From assembly GCA_020064725.1 (NCBI GenBank), contig JAGTWJ010000010.1, positions 248,001 to 312,000 on the forward strand: a stretch of DNA of 64,000 nt, written 5' to 3'. The notes under the pieces are model-generated. The model made no database searches, was not told the DNA's origin, and saw only the letters and a list, made by a program, of their open reading frames with translations. The DNA is from Drechslerella dactyloides (Eukaryota > Ascomycota > Orbiliomycetes > Orbiliales > Orbiliaceae). Position numbers and translations under genes: made by a program. Shown in pieces: positions 13,401 to 25,533 of this stretch; position 1 is the first letter of the stretch, and every line of letters begins with the position of its first letter.

Positions 13401-15063
13401 CGCAATGCGGCTGCTAATGGACGAGAAGAGTCCTGGTAATGGCAGCAGTGGTAGTATTTCTGGCGGCGGCCACCGAACCCATTCCGCGCAGAGCCTGCAA
13501 GCGCTTCAAATCTTACAGTCTCCGCTCCCGTCAATAGATCTCGAAGGCCAGTTGCTCAAACTGCTGGATATCGTCGACATGGATGATTCTCCGTACCCGG
13601 CGAAATTCAATCTCCGCAACCGTCAAGGCCAGACCCTGCTGCACCATGCGTGCGCGCTGGGATTTGGCCGATTCACAGCAGCACTACTGGCGCGTGGCGC
13701 GAATCCTGACGCTATGGACAAAGGGGGGTTCACACCGACGCACTTTGCCGTGCTGAAGGGTCACAAGGAGCTCGTAAGGCGGCTGCGGGTGAACCGCGCG
13801 GATGTGAACGCGCGTAGCCTGAGCGGTGTGGCGCCGGAAGATTTCACGGACGCTGAGGATATACTCGCCGAGCTGAGTTTCGCGAGAGTGAGGAGTCGGA
13901 GGCCGTCTGTGAGCAGCGTCGCCAGTGCACCCGGCAGGGTTATGAATGGCAGGCGAAGCCGAAGCGGTAGCGAGAGTCTGGCTTTGGCGATGGAGGGCTG
14001 GGAGCCGTTCGCGACCCGCGAGGATTCGGAAGATCCCACGACGGACAGAGATGACCAGGAGATGGTGGACGATGAGGATTTGTGGATCCGGCCAAAGCGG
14101 ACGATCAGTGGACGCAATCTCAGCAAGCTAGCGATGCGAGCCGAGAAGCCGCCGTCCCGGAGCGCCAGCATGAGCAACCTAGCGGCGCTATCGGAAGCTA
14201 GCACTGCCGTCCCGAGAGTCGTACAAAACGATGCAGATGCGCCACCGGCTGCGGCCGCGGCAACGGCGGCAGCCCTAGTCGCTATCCGTGAACAGCTGGC
14301 GAACCTGACGCTCAACCTGCCCAACTTCCACAACTTCAATCTCAATCTGCCAAATCTGAACCTGCAGAACTTCCAGCAGCAGATGCACTTGAACCTGCAA
14401 GGCCTCCAGGGACAAACAGCGCGCTTCAACGCGTTATTACAAGGCCAGCGGGACGCTGCTGACAACAATGCCGCTGCAGCCGCAGTAGCAGCGGCGCCCT
14501 CGCCGAACGTGGAGTATAAATGGTGGGAGCTATTTTCGCCGCCGAACGCCCCGCCAGCATACGAAGAACTCTACCCGCAGGGGTCGCGTGAAGACTGCAA
14601 TGACGGCAAGCTACGCGTGCTCGGCGAAGCTGTCGCGCGTGCGATGGATGCCAAGGCGGCTGCGGAAACGACATCGATGATGGCAGCGCAGGTCGCGGCG
14701 CGGCGAAGCGTGACTGAAAGCACCAGCAAGAGCTTGATCAGAACGCGGACGCGCCGGCTGACGAAAGAGGAAGAGGAGGCATTGCGTGCGCACCACGAGA
14801 AGATGAAGCGGATCCGCGGCGACCGGCGTCTGTTCTTCTTTTGGGTATGTTCCATGAATTCCTTCTATAACGATAGCGATCAGGTGCTAATGTTTGACGT
14901 ACAGCTACCGGTATGCATACTGCTACTTCTGACGATGCTCAGCAGCTGGGGCAGCGAGGCGTGGATCATCGTGCGCACGACGTACGAGGTTGTGTGCGAG
15001 CGCATGGCGGAAGCAGCAGAGGCGACGGCCGGGGCGCGGCGGCGGATAGTCGAGGTCGGGTAA
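10428..15063 (+). CDS. mga2: Mga2/Spt23-type membrane-bound transcription factor (IPT/TIG, ankyrin, C-terminal TM)
   Basis: Proposed exons are 10428-12166, 12219-14844 and 14905-15063, giving 1507 aa. Introns are 52 nt (donor GTGGGT) and 60 nt (donor GTATGT, branch GCTAAT). Domains seen in order: an acidic Ser/Pro-rich N-terminus; a conserved region with a C-x2-C motif followed by a basic RERKRAARKK stretch (about residues 485-510), as in Spt23/Mga2; an IPT/TIG fold (about 857-945); two ankyrin repeats (about 1045-1110); an Asn/Leu-rich segment; and a C-terminal transmembrane helix (about 1451-1469). Yeast Mga2/Spt23 are ER-anchored sensors of membrane lipid packing that are released by Rsp5 ubiquitination and the proteasome to drive OLE1 desaturase transcription. 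PPxY motifs near residues 694 and 1358 fit Rsp5 binding. The second intron splits the TM codons. The start is the first ATG of the long frame. Confidence 0.93.
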
Positions 15064-18000
15064 GATATCTCTGTACATCTATTATTCATTCATCGATGCA
15101 GTTTTGCATTCTAGTTTTACTCCTTCCGCGGGAGCGGTGCATATTCATTTTTCCCCTGCAAGTGTTGGCACACAGGGTGGGTTTTTTGGAATCCGGTTCG
15201 TTTTGTGAAGGATTAGCTTTTTGCTTGTTCATGTATGTATATGTAGGTAGCCTGGCGGGCATGCAGCTGTGTGGTTTCATTTCATTCTTGGTCTTGTATT
15301 GTCTTTGTAATGTGGCATCACGGCGGGTAGGATAGGATTGGAGGAACGGGTACTGTAATTCATGCGCCTGGGCTTGTATATAATATTACGTCAGAGTATC
15401 ATATCCATCATCTACATCATAGATATTGGTCACGTATAATGTATGCGTAGCTGCATTCGAGTGTAGTGTACATTCTGGTAGCTCTAGCTGCTGCTCTCCT
15501 GCAGAGGCTATGACTAGCAGGGATGCGGGGGTGCACAGAAAGCTCCGAGCTCGACGTCAAGGTTGGCGTGCAGACGGATCCTTGCTTGTTTGTGTTTCAA
15601 GTTGGAGACAGCATGACCGGTGGACGGGTATTAATAGGTCAATTAGCTCTCTGTATTGCAGCACATGGCGCTGCCGGCGCCGCCGCAACGTTGCGTGAGG
15701 GCGGCATTGTGAGGGACGGGAAGGGCAAGTGGGCACGGGGTAGCGTCAGCTTTGATTGCTCAGCTTGGTCAGGTCAATTAACCTCCCATCGACAATGCCC
15801 GGAGCTCAGAGATGTCCATCCCATGCTCTTAATCGGCTGGATGCATGATATTAACTCCCTGGAGCCGGGTAATAGGTAGAAGCAGGTAGTCAGTAAGTAT
15901 ATTCCTGCGGATAGTTGGATGTATTAGGATAGTAGTAGTTGTTTATCGTCCGATACTAGAACGCGTTGAGTAAGAGTATTAGCAATATTAGCTAATGGAG
16001 GATGCGGTGCGGGCAGGTACGAAGAGACTGGCAAGTCATGAGGTTATATCGGGCTAGCTGAATAGAGTTTGGTGGGATCAGTGTGGCAGGCGTCGACACA
16101 ACGCGGGCTTTGTTGTATTTTAACTTGCAGAAGCTGCGGCGGTATCGGCGCCGTTGACGGACTTTGGATTATTACTGATTAGGTATTGGTTCCATTTTAA
16201 GCTTTTATGGCTTGTAGAAGGCCTGTCTAGGTAGGACCCTTAGCTGGCAACAGAGGTGCATATTATGCATGGCACAGGCTCACAGGGAGGCACTCATTGA
16301 ATGTTGGCTTGCAATTGTCGTTGAGCTCATAGCTTAGGCTGGGGTGTGTATATGCAATGTCCTAATGGGGTTGACAGTATACCCTGTTGGAGCTGATCAG
16401 CTGATTGACAGAGGCAAATCTTTCTTTCGATTACAAGCATATCGGTCTGGTTATTGACTTTCAATGACTTTGAATTATAATCGCATGCTCTATCTGAGCT
16501 CTAACGAGAGGGTCAGGGAGGATATTGATGCGAAGGTCCAGTTAGGATTATGTGCATTGATGAACAGGGTAGTTCAAAGCTCGTGACCATGCACTACCAA
16601 TCGGTAGTCGAGTGGTTGGAGCTGAATACCTATTCTATCAAAATTCCTTTCGCGTTCAACAACTGGTTCATGAGATTTCGAAGAGAACATCCTAAAGCTG
16701 TGCACCTGACTAAGAGATTGGAAGGTTCAATTCAATTGATTCTATCCCGTTGTATACATGTATACATGTATTTAATGTGGTCGGCCTGCACAGAGATTCA
16801 TAGATGTTTCTGGAAGTATCTTCGTGCTCGCTAATGCCTCCCATCAAGAATTGTATGGGACCTTTACCAGCTGCACCGTCGCAGCGTTGACCGCTGTGTT
16901 CGCATGCAAACTCAGCGAGTTGCATTTGGTCTGCGGTTATCGGGCGATTGTTGCGTAGCATTCCAGGCCGGACGGAACCTTGCAACCTAGAGTTTCCGAT
17001 ACTGGTAGAAAAACGAATTATCCGCTTGCGCGCACCGAATCAATATTATGATTCCAGATTCAAGTGATTTGACAAGTTTTGGTCTTTCTCCACCCCAAAA
17101 GACCCCACATTTTCTTTGGTGGTATGCAAATGCACGACTAACTTTCTATGCTGGTAGAATCGTGTTTTTGGGGACGGTCCGAACGCGCCCTCTAACTAGC
17201 GAGGTCCCAGCGTGCGTGTCACCGCGTTCGATCAATACTCATTGAGCAACGATCTGAGTGGTCTGACATTGATTGCTTTAAGCTATGATTTTCACGGTTG
17301 CAACTTTCGAGATGGAACTTCGAGTAGACGAATGTAAATTCAACTACGCACCTTATTTTTCTTGTTTGCAGTTCCAAGCTCATTTTAATTGCGATTCCAA
17401 GCTCATGAGCTTCCATTCTCCCCATGCCGGTCTATCCATGCATACCATGCATTCCTATGTGAATGTGCCATTGGATTTGGCGAATTCTCCCGGACCTGGA
17501 ATGGAGGGATTTTGGGTTATCCATTACCTGGTTGAAGTTTGAACCGGAACGGTAAAATATGTGGTACAAACGGTATTGATTTTCAAGATTGCCCACTGTC
17601 GAATTCACCTTTACCAAGCTAACAAGTTCGGCCGTTTGGGAGGAATGTTGCAAGGGAAGCAGGTGGTGCCACCATCGTGATTGTTTGGAGAATTGCTAGC
17701 TCGGGAGCTATGTTTCCAAGCTACGGATATGCATCTACGTGTGTGCTGTCCTTGTGTTGGAGTCCAGATCTAGATCTATCGATCTGTCGTGCTCACTCTC
17801 CGACACGACTACATCATAAGGTGACCGTGGCTCCTCTAACGACAACAGTCTCGAAACAAGGCTGTCACCAGCAGAAGATGACGCACCAGCGGCCTCCGGG
17901 GGGCTGTATTTGGTCAGGCGGCCTGGTCTGACACTCGCTCGGAGACTTGTGTATCGGTCGTCGCTTGCTGTTTTGCGTTAGCGCCTCCGTCTGGGTGGGC

Positions 18001-19269
18001 GGTCTCGTCCAATCTTTGGCCTGATCGATATCTCGGAATGCAGGCGAATGCAGACTGAAGTCACTAATCGGGCGAGCTCGAGCTCGCTGCACTCCCCGTC
18101 TAGCGTATGCACATCCGGCGAGTTTTCCTCCTGTATACGCTTCCCTGGACCCTTCTCTATCTTGTTTACTGCTCCTTTGGTCGATTGCTGCTTGGATTCT
18201 CGGAACTGACAAACATTCCAAACAGCGTGCGTACAGGGTCTCTGCATAACAGTGCTGCCCAGGTGGGAAATGGAGGATCGAATCTCAGCTCGCCAGGAAA
18301 GGGTCGCAGTCGCAGTCGCATCGCTCACGGCGGGCTGTGATTCGAGGGAGCCTATCTTGCAGGCCCCCACGGCCAGGCGATCCGGGCTGTGCGTCTGCGG
18401 GCATCAGCACCGGACGAGACCGCTCTCTGCGTCAGTCCAACCAGCGGCTGTGCGAGTCAGGATGAAATGCAAGATGAAAACACCAAGGAGTTACCTCCCA
18501 GGTACGTTGCGCACATCCACTACTGTGTGCCCTCCTCGTACAGCAAGTATGAAATGGATCACACGGCTGGAGCAGCAGAGATAAGCATGCGGCCGGTCGC
18601 GTGTGTGTAATGTCCCCTTTGCGATAGGCAGCTTGTTCGGAAGGACTCGCAAGAGGAAGTCATAAGACGCCGACCCTCCTCGGTCCCCCCTCGGCCCTCA
18701 TCCTTAAACAAATAAATATAGTGCCGGCTGCGCTCGCCGGATGCTTGCCGTCTTCCGCTTCTATTCTTGCTCTTTATTTTACTGCCAGCGGGTGATTTTG
18801 CGTTCGAGTTCACGATCTTTACGACGGTCTTTACGGTCACTGCTTTGTTCCAACAAGAGGCGAGATAAGGAACGCCAGGGGTATTTAGCCGTGTCCGATC
18901 GGACGGACGCGGACGACGCAGGGTCCACACAGCGCATCTTGAGGCCTGCGGCAGCAGCACTACATCGTCATCGTCGACCGACGACAGCTTCGGCTGGTTG
19001 GGTACCACCAGGTACCGTACCGTGGCTCGCAGCAGCGGCTACTAGAATACACTCTCCGGTGAGTAATAAAGTAATGCCACAGGAGTAGTACCTCCTGAGA
19101 TCGAGGATCTATTTCGGTGTGACTGGATCTGGTGATGCATCCCAAACCGGCGTGTTGGATCCCCAACACAGGCAAGGATGTGTCCCTGGCTTCAGTACTT
19201 TGCTAATATTGTGTGCATGCAACGACACGGAATGAATTGGACTGACAATATTTATTCCAATGCACAGCT
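15064..19269. other. Intergenic, no supported gene
   Basis: This is the 3' flank of the mga2-like gene and the upstream region of the PQ-loop gene. All frames are short and lack domains. A perfect 16-bp palindrome (TGTATACATGTATACA) lies at 16751-16766. No tRNA-like cloverleaf was recognised. Confidence 0.45.
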
Positions 19270-20442
19270 ATGGAGTCCCTCCTTTTGTCCTCGCAGTTGG
19301 CGGGCGGCGTACTGCCGCGGCACTGTCAACCACAGAACGCCTTCCTGGCGTTCGTGTCCGCCCAGCTGCAGACATGCATCCCGACAACAATGACCTTTCT
19401 CTCTTCGGTCGCTGGTGTCCTCAGCATCACCGCATGGCTGTTCGCGCAGCTTCCCCAGATCATAAAGAACTATCGCCTGCAGTCGTCCGAATCGCTGTCC
19501 TTCATGTTCATCCTCATCTGGTGTCTCGGCGACTCGTCCAACCTTCTCGGGGCCGTGCTGCTGAATCAAATGACGTTTCAAAAAGTCGTCGCGGCGTATT
19601 ATGTCCTCGTTGACGTCGTGCTGGTCACCCAATGGCGGTGGTATAACCGCCCTTCCAAGAAAGCCGCGGACGAACTCGACGACAGCCGGCGGTCGAGTGC
19701 TAGCGGCAGGGACAAGGAGTCGCGAATCGCGGCTGCCAACGCTAATCCGGACGCAGGACGTGCGAAACCAAAGCCCGCAAACGTATTCATGACGCTCGCG
19801 CTGCTGCTCCATATCGTTCGTGCGGCGCCAATCACCACGGCTGCAGCTCCCTCCGACGATCTAGATAAGACACGACTTGTGGGTATGATTCTCGGTTGGT
19901 CGTCCACATTGCTCTATCTATCCTCCCGTCTACCGCAAATTTACCTCAATCATCAACGCCGCTCCGTTTCCGGCCTCTCGCCACTCCTCTTCGCTGCTGC
20001 CTTTTGCGGCAACCTTTTCTACTCCTCGTCGCTGCTGCTTAACCCCTCCGCCTGGCGGGACCTGCCGGCCTTCGGCGAGGGCGGATGGGTTGGCGAAAAC
20101 GGCACCTCGACCGCCGCATGGTGGACCGACACCCTACCTTTCCTCCTCGGCAGCGCCGGCGTGCTCGCGCAGGATGGTTACATTGGTCTGCAATTCTGGA
20201 AATGGGGCGGTAAACTCGAGGAGGATGAAGAGTCGCCGGTCCAGGTCATCGTCGGCGTTGAAAGCGAGGACGGCGAGAACGATGACAAGGCTAGCGGAAA
20301 GCGAGGGAAGGCTGTGGACGTTAAAGAACGCAGCTACTTCGACGAGCAGACGGCGCTGCTGGCGAGGATGAACGGCGTTTACGGGACGAGCGCCGAAAGC
20401 AGCCGGAGCGCTGAATTGAGGAGATACAACGGTATTGAATAG
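19270..20442 (+). CDS. PQ-loop repeat vacuolar transporter (Ypq/Rtc2-like)
   Basis: Single-exon gene, 390 aa. Two PQ-loop repeats are visible: AQLPQIIKNYR with Pro-Gln at residues 62-63, and SRLPQIYLNHQ with Pro-Gln at 222-223. Each is followed by a Ser-x-x-x-Leu-Ser turn. About seven hydrophobic segments alternate with loops, in a 3+1+3 layout. The loop between the halves (about 128-170) is charged and Ser-rich, and the C-terminal tail is acidic and cytosolic in type. Fungal relatives (Ypq1-3/Rtc2) sit in the vacuolar membrane and move cationic amino acids; the substrate here is inferred. Start choice: the ATG at 19270 adds 40 residues before a second candidate ATG at 19390, from which the first TM begins. 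Either could be used. Confidence 0.85.
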   Translation: MESLLLSSQLAGGVLPRHCQPQNAFLAFVSAQLQTCIPTTMTFLSSVAGVLSITAWLFAQLPQIIKNYRLQSSESLSFMFILIWCLGDSSNLLGAVLLNQMTFQKVVAAYYVLVDVVLVTQWRWYNRPSKKAADELDDSRRSSASGRDKESRIAAANANPDAGRAKPKPANVFMTLALLLHIVRAAPITTAAAPSDDLDKTRLVGMILGWSSTLLYLSSRLPQIYLNHQRRSVSGLSPLLFAAAFCGNLFYSSSLLLNPSAWRDLPAFGEGGWVGENGTSTAAWWTDTLPFLLGSAGVLAQDGYIGLQFWKWGGKLEEDEESPVQVIVGVESEDGENDDKASGKRGKAVDVKERSYFDEQTALLARMNGVYGTSAESSRSAELRRYNGIE

Positions 20443-21815
20443 CGATTCAATTCGAGTTAGACGACGTCTTTTGCTAAGACTATGCATCCATTCGATTGTC
20501 TATTGTTGCAATGGACCTTTCTTGGAATATTTACGCAAGAGGTGGCAATGGTTCTATACACGGTGCACGGTAGAGAGGAGCTGCATTGCATTTTGTTTCC
20601 TGCATTTCTGGCATTTCTGGCATTTGATTTTTTTTCTACTTTGCGGTTCGTTTCGAGTACCCAGTTGGCTTTGGCTGGCGTTTGGCGTCGATATCTACGG
20701 CATACTTTGGATTGTTCGTCATGTTTACACTGATTACTGCGTCGGAGGGGATTGGGGTTAGACGGCAGAATGGCTGAATTGTTGAATGGGTGGCGGGCGG
20801 ATAGAGTAAAGGGTTTGAAAGATATCCCGGCGTGATTGCATTGTTTGCGTGTTATATTCAGTAAATACCATATTCTGACGGCTACGTGTCCGTTCATGCA
20901 CTGTTCTCATCGATGATATCCAATACATTTGTCCTGTACATTACATTAAATTTCGATGGAATTTATTATGCTTTTAGTCTTCAGATTGTTACTATTACAC
21001 AGTTATCTATAACTTGGAGCTTGTCCCGATGTATGCACTCACGGGGTGGTCACGTTTACGATACGCTTCTCTAACCGTGGGCTTCCAACGTAATCTCTGG
21101 TATCTTTGTGTATCTCGGCGAACCTGTTGTGGAAGCTTCCACGCCTTTGGGTATAAAACCTGTTCACTGCGACCGTTTTTTCTCATTCTCCACATCACCT
21201 CCACCACATCTTAACTTTACCACCCACTCGCCTATATATATACTGCTATACTACTATATACTCATCGACGTATTACCTTCCACGCTGGCAGCATACATCT
21301 CGCGGCGCGTGGCGGCTGAAAGCATCTAAGTAACGATTACTCGGTGTTGCACGCACCAGCTTAACTAAAAAGCTTCATTCATTCTGGGTCATACTTTCCA
21401 CAAATGCTCGTCGCCACCAAGATCATCCAAATACATGACTTTATCAATCACAACTTTCATGAACGATGTCAAAAATGTATATGAATATACCTATCACGGG
21501 CGTCACCGTGACACGATGAAAAGAGAACGATTTCTACGAAAGTTCCGACTACTCTATGCGTCCGACAATCAGCTGCTCTATCGCATGAAAAGCTGGAGCT
21601 CTTGATGAGAAGAGGGCTCAATAAGCGCAGTGGCATTACACGCACTGAGTCGAACACCTAGCTTCTCGGATTGATGTACGCCTAGGGCTTGCACTTGCAA
21701 CATTCACTGTCCATTTCGATCAGACTCCTCGACAACCCTTTTTTCATGATTATTGGCGTGAGCTACATCAACCTATCTCGCGATCTTAGCCCTGCAACAT
21801 GAAGGCGAGATATCG
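20443..21815. other. Intergenic with a promoter-like segment
   Basis: No supported gene. A GGGTATAAAACC element near 21149 is followed by a long C/T-rich stretch, which looks like a fungal promoter and leader reading right. The first ATG frame after it (near 21400) stops after about 25 codons and I could not extend it by splicing. Confidence 0.35.
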
Positions 21816-22329
21816 ATGGCTCATGAACAGCAACCTCGAGAGAGAATTTATGGATACCTTTCGACTACAAATCAATACGGAGAAGTGGTATGGCACCCAC
21901 CAGAGTATATGAAGATGACCACTAACTATATACATGTAGCGCAACATCGCTTTCATCAAGTAATACAATGCGTCTATCTAAATTCGGAATGTCGATGTCG
22001 ATGTTCTTACCATTTCATCAGCAAATGGGATGTTACCGGTGGAAAGTAAGCACCAATTTGATGGAAACCTGTATGAAATCTCAAGGTCTCAAATCACGGT
22101 GAGCGTGATCGGTCACGACGCGAATCGATTGCTCAAGGAGAGCATCGGCTTCTTCGATGGTCACGAACAACTCACAGTTGGAATCGGTGAGAGACAGCAA
22201 CATGCAGCAGAGTTCGACCTCATCGGGTACATCGACTACTCACATGAGTTCTATCACCGGGGGAAGACGAAAGCTCTCTTACTCCGGCAGGAGTTGACCA
22301 GAATCGATGCTATGTCGACTATCATTTAG
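21816..22329 (+). pseudogene. Possible degenerate gene fragment (two adjacent open pieces)
   Basis: Two adjacent open pieces (21816-22049 and 22030-22329) have amino-acid composition like real protein, mixed with Asp, His, Tyr and Phe. They are in different frames and I could not join them with good splice sites. The second piece carries about 99 residues with no recognised domain. The best reading is a decayed gene. It could instead be a poorly resolved multi-exon gene. Confidence 0.22.
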
Positions 22330-22545
22330 CTCTATATGCCAGCTTATTCCGAGAATTTGTTTGGTTCCTTCCTCGAAATGATACGCAAGACAGAAGTGGC
22401 GTATCCGCGGATCCGAAGACAAAAAAGTGCTACCCCCAGACTTGGGTAGCGATAATATCACATTGCGCTCGACGTCAAAATTTGCTGGATGATCACAGCC
22501 ATACGGTATCCCGTCCGCACCGCGACACTGGATTTTATTGCTCAC
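22279..22545 (-). pseudogene. Possible coding fragment lacking an ATG
   Basis: A minus-strand open piece of about 88 codons starts at GTG, not ATG. It contains an early Cys pair (spacing about 11) and a C-terminal Cys. It overlaps the end of the plus-strand fragment, so at most one of them is a real coding strand. It may be an internal exon of a small Cys-containing secreted protein, but no signal-peptide exon was found upstream. Confidence 0.15.
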
Positions 22546-25345
22546 GCTCTTAACAATGAGGATTGTGCCCGTTTCATTGAATAACCGACGTTGGTTATGC
22601 CTTCAATCATCACATATCGTGGACACATGAATCATTGGGCATCTCTCAAGGCACTCTCCATATGTCTGACGAAACGGTGTTCCATCGCTATATATACAAG
22701 ATTTACGCTACAAGATGCTCATTGAATGCAACGCCAGGCAGCTTCTGGAGGGACGTCATGTTGCTTGGACATCGCATATGAAAGCATTAGCCGAAAAGTT
22801 TGAAGACAACGGATGTTATAAGCAGACATTCATCTCTACTGCATATAATTCCACGGCCGAATGGAATTCATGAAACAGCTTGGTGGTGCCAATATCGACA
22901 ATAGCAAATCCCTGTTATGACGCCTTCGCGATGCTTAGTTGCAACTGTTTTGTTCCGCCCTTTGATATGCAGCGACAGAGGAGAACGACCGGCATAGATC
23001 CTATTAGACTTAGCTATTATGTGCGTTATCAGAGATGCATAAAATGCGACTCGAGAAAGAGCTAGAATTCGAGAATCATCACTTAGTTTCTCAACTTCAC
23101 TTAGACAATTCTGGCATGTCCTGGGCTCATGGACCTAAATACTACCTGCGTTTGACTATGCTATGCCACCTATATATAGAGGAATATCCGGCCAGGTTGG
23201 TGCTTCGGGGTAACTCAAAGTTGCGAGGATATATTTTGAGGAGTTCTTCGCATCTTCAGTGAAGCAAACGATTATGAACCAGCTCCTCAAGCATTCCGTT
23301 CACCAGCATAATTATACAAAGAGTTACAGGATGATCTATCAGGTCAAGCATTCATCATATAACACAAGACAATCTGCAAATATCTAGTATCACATGCTGA
23401 GAGATGCCTGAACCAGGCTGGGTTCTGCTGAAGCTGGACAGGACCGTACGATTGCTGCATAAACTCTTGCATGCTATGTTTCTACCACTACTAGCCAAAA
23501 GAAGTTGCTGGCAGTATCTCGCTAGCTGTGTCTATGCAATGGCAAGTTTGGCTGTTAGACTATCGAGATGCTCATCCGCTCAGCATCGCCTCAGGCAATA
23601 TATCAAACATATCTGGACATAAGCTTTGGAAGGGATGTATACTCTCCATATAAACATTAGCTGCTGGCAGTATTATGCTGGTCAGTCCGGATGCATTCTC
23701 TAGAGCGCGACATGCACGGAGAGATAGACTGATAGAGGATCTAATGCTCAGGAACGGTATAACAAGAATCTCGACAGGTTGAGCAATTGACCCCTGGGAT
23801 ATGCTCTGGTCTTCAGTAGACCGGAACAGTTGGCTTTTCGTGCGGGTAGTAATGATATTTTTCTTGTTTAGCCTTAAGTTTTGCCTTCGGTTATTGTCGG
23901 GCGGTACGGTCTCTTGATTATGCATATGACGGATATTTCCAGAGCTGGTATGGTGGGGTCACTGGAATCGATGGTGGTCGCGGTGTCAAGAGAATAGAGT
24001 ATAGATGTTATTTAGAAAAAGATTTAATTCGCTACTATTTAGCAGCTCACGTACAATAAGAGGCAATGGAGCTACCTAGACTGATACATGAATATAGAGG
24101 TAGTATTTGTCTCGTATTGTAACCGTGGTCCCTGTACGCATTGTGATATGAACACTTCGGGAGATTAGTCACTATTATAAGACTATCGGAGCGTGCAATT
24201 GTGCAAGTTTCAATTAGTTACCGCGCCACTCAACGCTGGGTTTGCTGCTTTGTTACGAGTTGTCTGGTTGACTTGCACGCACTTGCGCGCAAATCGTTTA
24301 GAAGGATTCAAGGGCGGAGGTCGGCTTTCGGGAAGGGAAATTCGTGACAAAGCGTGGGGGTAGCATTTACACTATGAGGTATTCTTGTAGTCCTAGAATA
24401 TTCTGCTATTCGCTCCTTTGGGTACCAGGTCAGCACTTCCAACAAATCGGCCTCCCCGATTTTCCTATCGAAAGTCAACACCTGCGCGAAGAGCACGAGG
24501 TGATAACTGCGTCTATTTTGCCTGGTGTAGCCGCCGACCATTGAAAGCAAATCGTTAGTATACGATTAACAAGACGAATAAGTTGGTACGTAACTATCTG
24601 GGCACTAGCGATGAGTAAGCTCCTTGCCTGGCGATGTAATATGTATTCTGCATGGGAAACGAGAACGACTCGATTTACAGCTGAGCAACTAGTCGGTACC
24701 TAGGTATTTCTCATCCGAGAAATCTTCACGGCTAGGATTCTCTGTCCGTTGCACTACCCTGAACCAAAAAAGAAGTTCACCTAGAGAAAAGAACTGGCCA
24801 GCCTATTTCTGGCTTTGCACGCTATTGTCAATTGAAGGCTGATATAGTGTACAGTGGGAAGAGGTTCGGTGCTAATAGCTCGTCAGGAAATCCCTCTTGG
24901 TACCGAAGACCCTGACTTTTCATGAAGGCGCTGGGCTGAAGAAATCACATACATACTTACCCATCAAGGTCGATTGCCTACGAGCTGGATACATCCCCGC
25001 ACGTGGCTTGTATGCGGAATTTGTGGAGCATCTGATTCGTCTGCTACTCCGAAACGCGACGCCATCTATTCCGATCCGCGACGATCAACATATTCAGCCT
25101 CAGAAACCTGTACGGACCCTTGCCGGGGCATCATCGTATTAGGAAACTTGCTGTCCGTCCAGCGAATGGCGATAACTGATATGGAGCCGGCGTGGAACCG
25201 GCTAAGACTCCTATAGGTTGATACGGTTGGGCAAGATTTCCATATTTACTTCGTACAATGTAATCACGATGGGTCCTATATACGTATCAAGCATGAGCAA
25301 TCACGACAGAACTTGCGTGAGGGCAGATGGGGCGGGTTATTGGAG
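22546..25345. other. Sparse region with short open fragments
   Basis: Several 50-80 codon fragments lie between 22.7 and 23.65 kb on both strands (for example ATG at 22714 to a stop near 22875). None shows a domain and none splices cleanly into a longer reading. No target-site duplications or terminal repeats were recognised by eye. Confidence 0.3.
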
Positions 25346-25353
25346 TATATAAA
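25346..25353 (+). promoter_or_regulatory. TATA box of the gene at 25534
   Basis: TATATAAA lies 181 bases before the ATG at 25534, followed by an A-rich leader. The position fits the single strong start of the following gene. Confidence 0.5.
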
Positions 25354-25533
25354 GAGGGTGACTTGAGCGGTTTCACAGATAGAGAGAAAAGTGAAAATAA
25401 TATTCCCAGCTTCCGCGATTCAGCATATTCGTTCATCAAGGAAAAAAAAGCCAATTGAAATACTCACCTCACATACTCATCTTCACTTAAAAGCTATAGA
25501 TAGCTTGAAATATCTATCAACTAACCGTACAAT

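Noticed and set aside
13761..14468. A 235-codon minus-strand frame
   Set aside because: It is antisense to the ankyrin region of the mga2-like gene; Leu/Ala/Ser-rich text typical of a shadow frame.
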